Part shown: one piece after another, positions 5,212 through 5,894 of the stretch
Position numbering within the stretch: position 1 is the stretch's first letter
Layout of the letters: each line of letters begins with the position of its first letter
DNA from: an uncultured Lysobacteraceae bacterium
GTDB lineage: Bacteria > Pseudomonadota > Gammaproteobacteria > Xanthomonadales > Xanthomonadaceae
DNA length: 5,894 nt
Direction: 5' to 3'
Assembly: GCA_946886995.1 (NCBI GenBank)
Contig: CAMPJU010000091.1
Span: forward strand, 1 to 5,894
The notes under the pieces: generated by a model
The model's input: only the letters and a program-made list of their open reading frames with translations
Database searches by the model: none
What the model was told of the DNA's origin: nothing
Made by a program: the position numbers and the translations under genes

Positions 5212-5894
5212 ATGGCGAACGGAACCGGTCTTCGACGCGCGCTGGTCACGGGCGGAAGCGGCGACATCGGCGGGGCGACCTGCCGGGTGCTCGCGGCGGC
5301 GGGGATGCACGTGGTCGTGCATGCGAACGCCAACCTGGGGCGCGCGCAGGCAGTGGTCGATGCGATCCACCACGAGGGCGGCAGTGCACAGGCGGTGGCG
5401 TTCGACGTGGCCGACGGCGCGGCATCGCGCGCGGCCATCGAGTCGTTGCTGGAGGACGGGCCGATCCAGGTCCTGGTCAACAACGCGGGCATCCATGACG
5501 ACGCGCCGATGGCGGGCATGTCGGAAACGCAATGGAAGCGGGTGGTCGACGTGTCGCTGCACGGGTTCTTCCACGTGACGCAGCCGTTGCTGTTGCCGAT
5601 GGCGCGGGGGCGCTGGGGGCGGATCGTGAGCGTGTCGTCGGTGGCGGCGGTGCTGGGCAACCGGGGGCAGATGAACTACGCGGCGGCGAAGGCGGCATTG
5701 CACGGGGCTTCGAAATCGCTGGCGCGGGAGATGGGGTCGCGGGGGATCACTGTGAACGTGGTGGCGCCCGGCGTCGTGCAGGGGCGGATGGCGGATGCGG
5801 CGTTCCCGGCGGAACTGGTGCGGCAGATGGTGCCTGTGGGGCGGGCGGGTTCCGTGGACGAGGTGGCGGCGGTGATCGGGTTCCTGTGTTCGGA
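5212..5894 (+). CDS. fabG: 3-oxoacyl-ACP reductase, FabG/ApeQ-like SDR (3' end missing)
   Basis: The frame stays open from ATG 5212 to the window edge, giving 227 complete codons of an expected roughly 243. It is a classical short-chain dehydrogenase/reductase. TGGSGDIG near residue 13-20 is the TGxxxGIG cofactor loop. FDVAD is the adenine-ring site, followed by the NNAG motif. Ser143 and Tyr156-x3-Lys160 (YAAAK) form the catalytic triad with the FabG 13-residue Ser-Tyr spacing, and VNVVAPG follows. Expected role: NADPH-dependent reduction of 3-ketoacyl-ACP to 3-hydroxyacyl-ACP, feeding the two dehydratases of this cluster (ApeQ role in aryl polyene loci). The start is supported by GGGAG 6 nt upstream. 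Glycine codons shift from mixed in the first half to mostly GGG in the last 330 bases. Reductase family is certain; assignment to the pigment pathway rather than housekeeping FabG is from context. Confidence 0.9.
   Translation, partial: MANGTGLRRALVTGGSGDIGGATCRVLAAAGMHVVVHANANLGRAQAVVDAIHHEGGSAQAVAFDVADGAASRAAIESLLEDGPIQVLVNNAGIHDDAPMAGMSETQWKRVVDVSLHGFFHVTQPLLLPMARGRWGRIVSVSSVAAVLGNRGQMNYAAAKAALHGASKSLAREMGSRGITVNVVAPGVVQGRMADAAFPAELVRQMVPVGRAGSVDEVAAVIGFLCS

Noticed and set aside
5606..5667. G-runs in the ketoreductase gene as a G-quadruplex
   Set aside because: Only two G5 runs lie close together (5606-5610, 5615-5619). The next long run is more than 40 nt away, so the four-tract pattern is not met.
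1..5894. tRNA, rRNA, CRISPR, insertion sequence or attachment site
   Set aside because: None was seen. The window is almost fully covered by coding sequence on one strand, with two gaps of 54 and 51 nt and two junctions of a few bases or less.

Overview
The window is very GC-rich and compact. All seven genes lie on the + strand with small gaps or overlaps, so it reads as one stretch of a single operon. The gene set is diagnostic: a COG4648-type membrane protein, a small hotdog dehydratase, a lipid-A-type (LPLAT) acyltransferase, a LolA-like periplasmic protein, an MMPL/RND exporter, an ApeP-type hotdog dehydratase and a FabG-type ketoreductase. This is the signature of an aryl polyene (APE) pigment locus, called xanthomonadin in the Xanthomonadaceae. 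The GC content, the gene content and a TACAAT-type -10 element suggest a Lysobacter/Luteimonas/Pseudoxanthomonas-like gammaproteobacterium. That placement is an inference from composition and family resemblance; no search was run.

Layout: 1-466 is the 3' part of the COG4648-like membrane protein, whose start lies upstream. 467-520 is a short pyrimidine-rich gap with a degenerate 10-nt repeat. 521-811 is an ApeI-like dehydratase. 808-1818 is an acyltransferase that starts in a 4-nt GTGA overlap. 1709-2383 is a LolA-like exported protein whose signal-peptide region overlaps the acyltransferase tail by 110 nt in another frame. 2387-4723 is a full-length 12-helix MMPL exporter. 4720-5160 is an ApeP-like dehydratase, coupled by an ATGA overlap. 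5161-5211 is the only other real gap; it holds a possible internal promoter and an inverted repeat that covers the next ribosome binding site. 5212-5894 is a FabG-like ketoreductase cut off by the window edge about 15-20 residues before its expected end.

How the genes work together (family knowledge plus inference): APE pigments are built by a type II FAS/PKS-like system on acyl carrier proteins. Ketosynthases, not present here, extend an aryl starter. The ketoreductase and the two dehydratases convert each beta-keto unit to a trans double bond. The acyltransferase probably attaches the polyene to a lipid. The MMPL exporter and LolA-like protein probably move the lipid-linked pigment from the inner to the outer membrane.

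The system itself is a known class. The points most worth a second look are the structured leader at 5161-5211 that may hide the fabG ribosome binding site, the 110-nt dual-coding overlap at 1709-1818, the two dehydratases with different acid residues (Asp versus Glu), and the absence of the usual ketosynthase/lipoprotein genes between the exporter and the ApeP-like gene.
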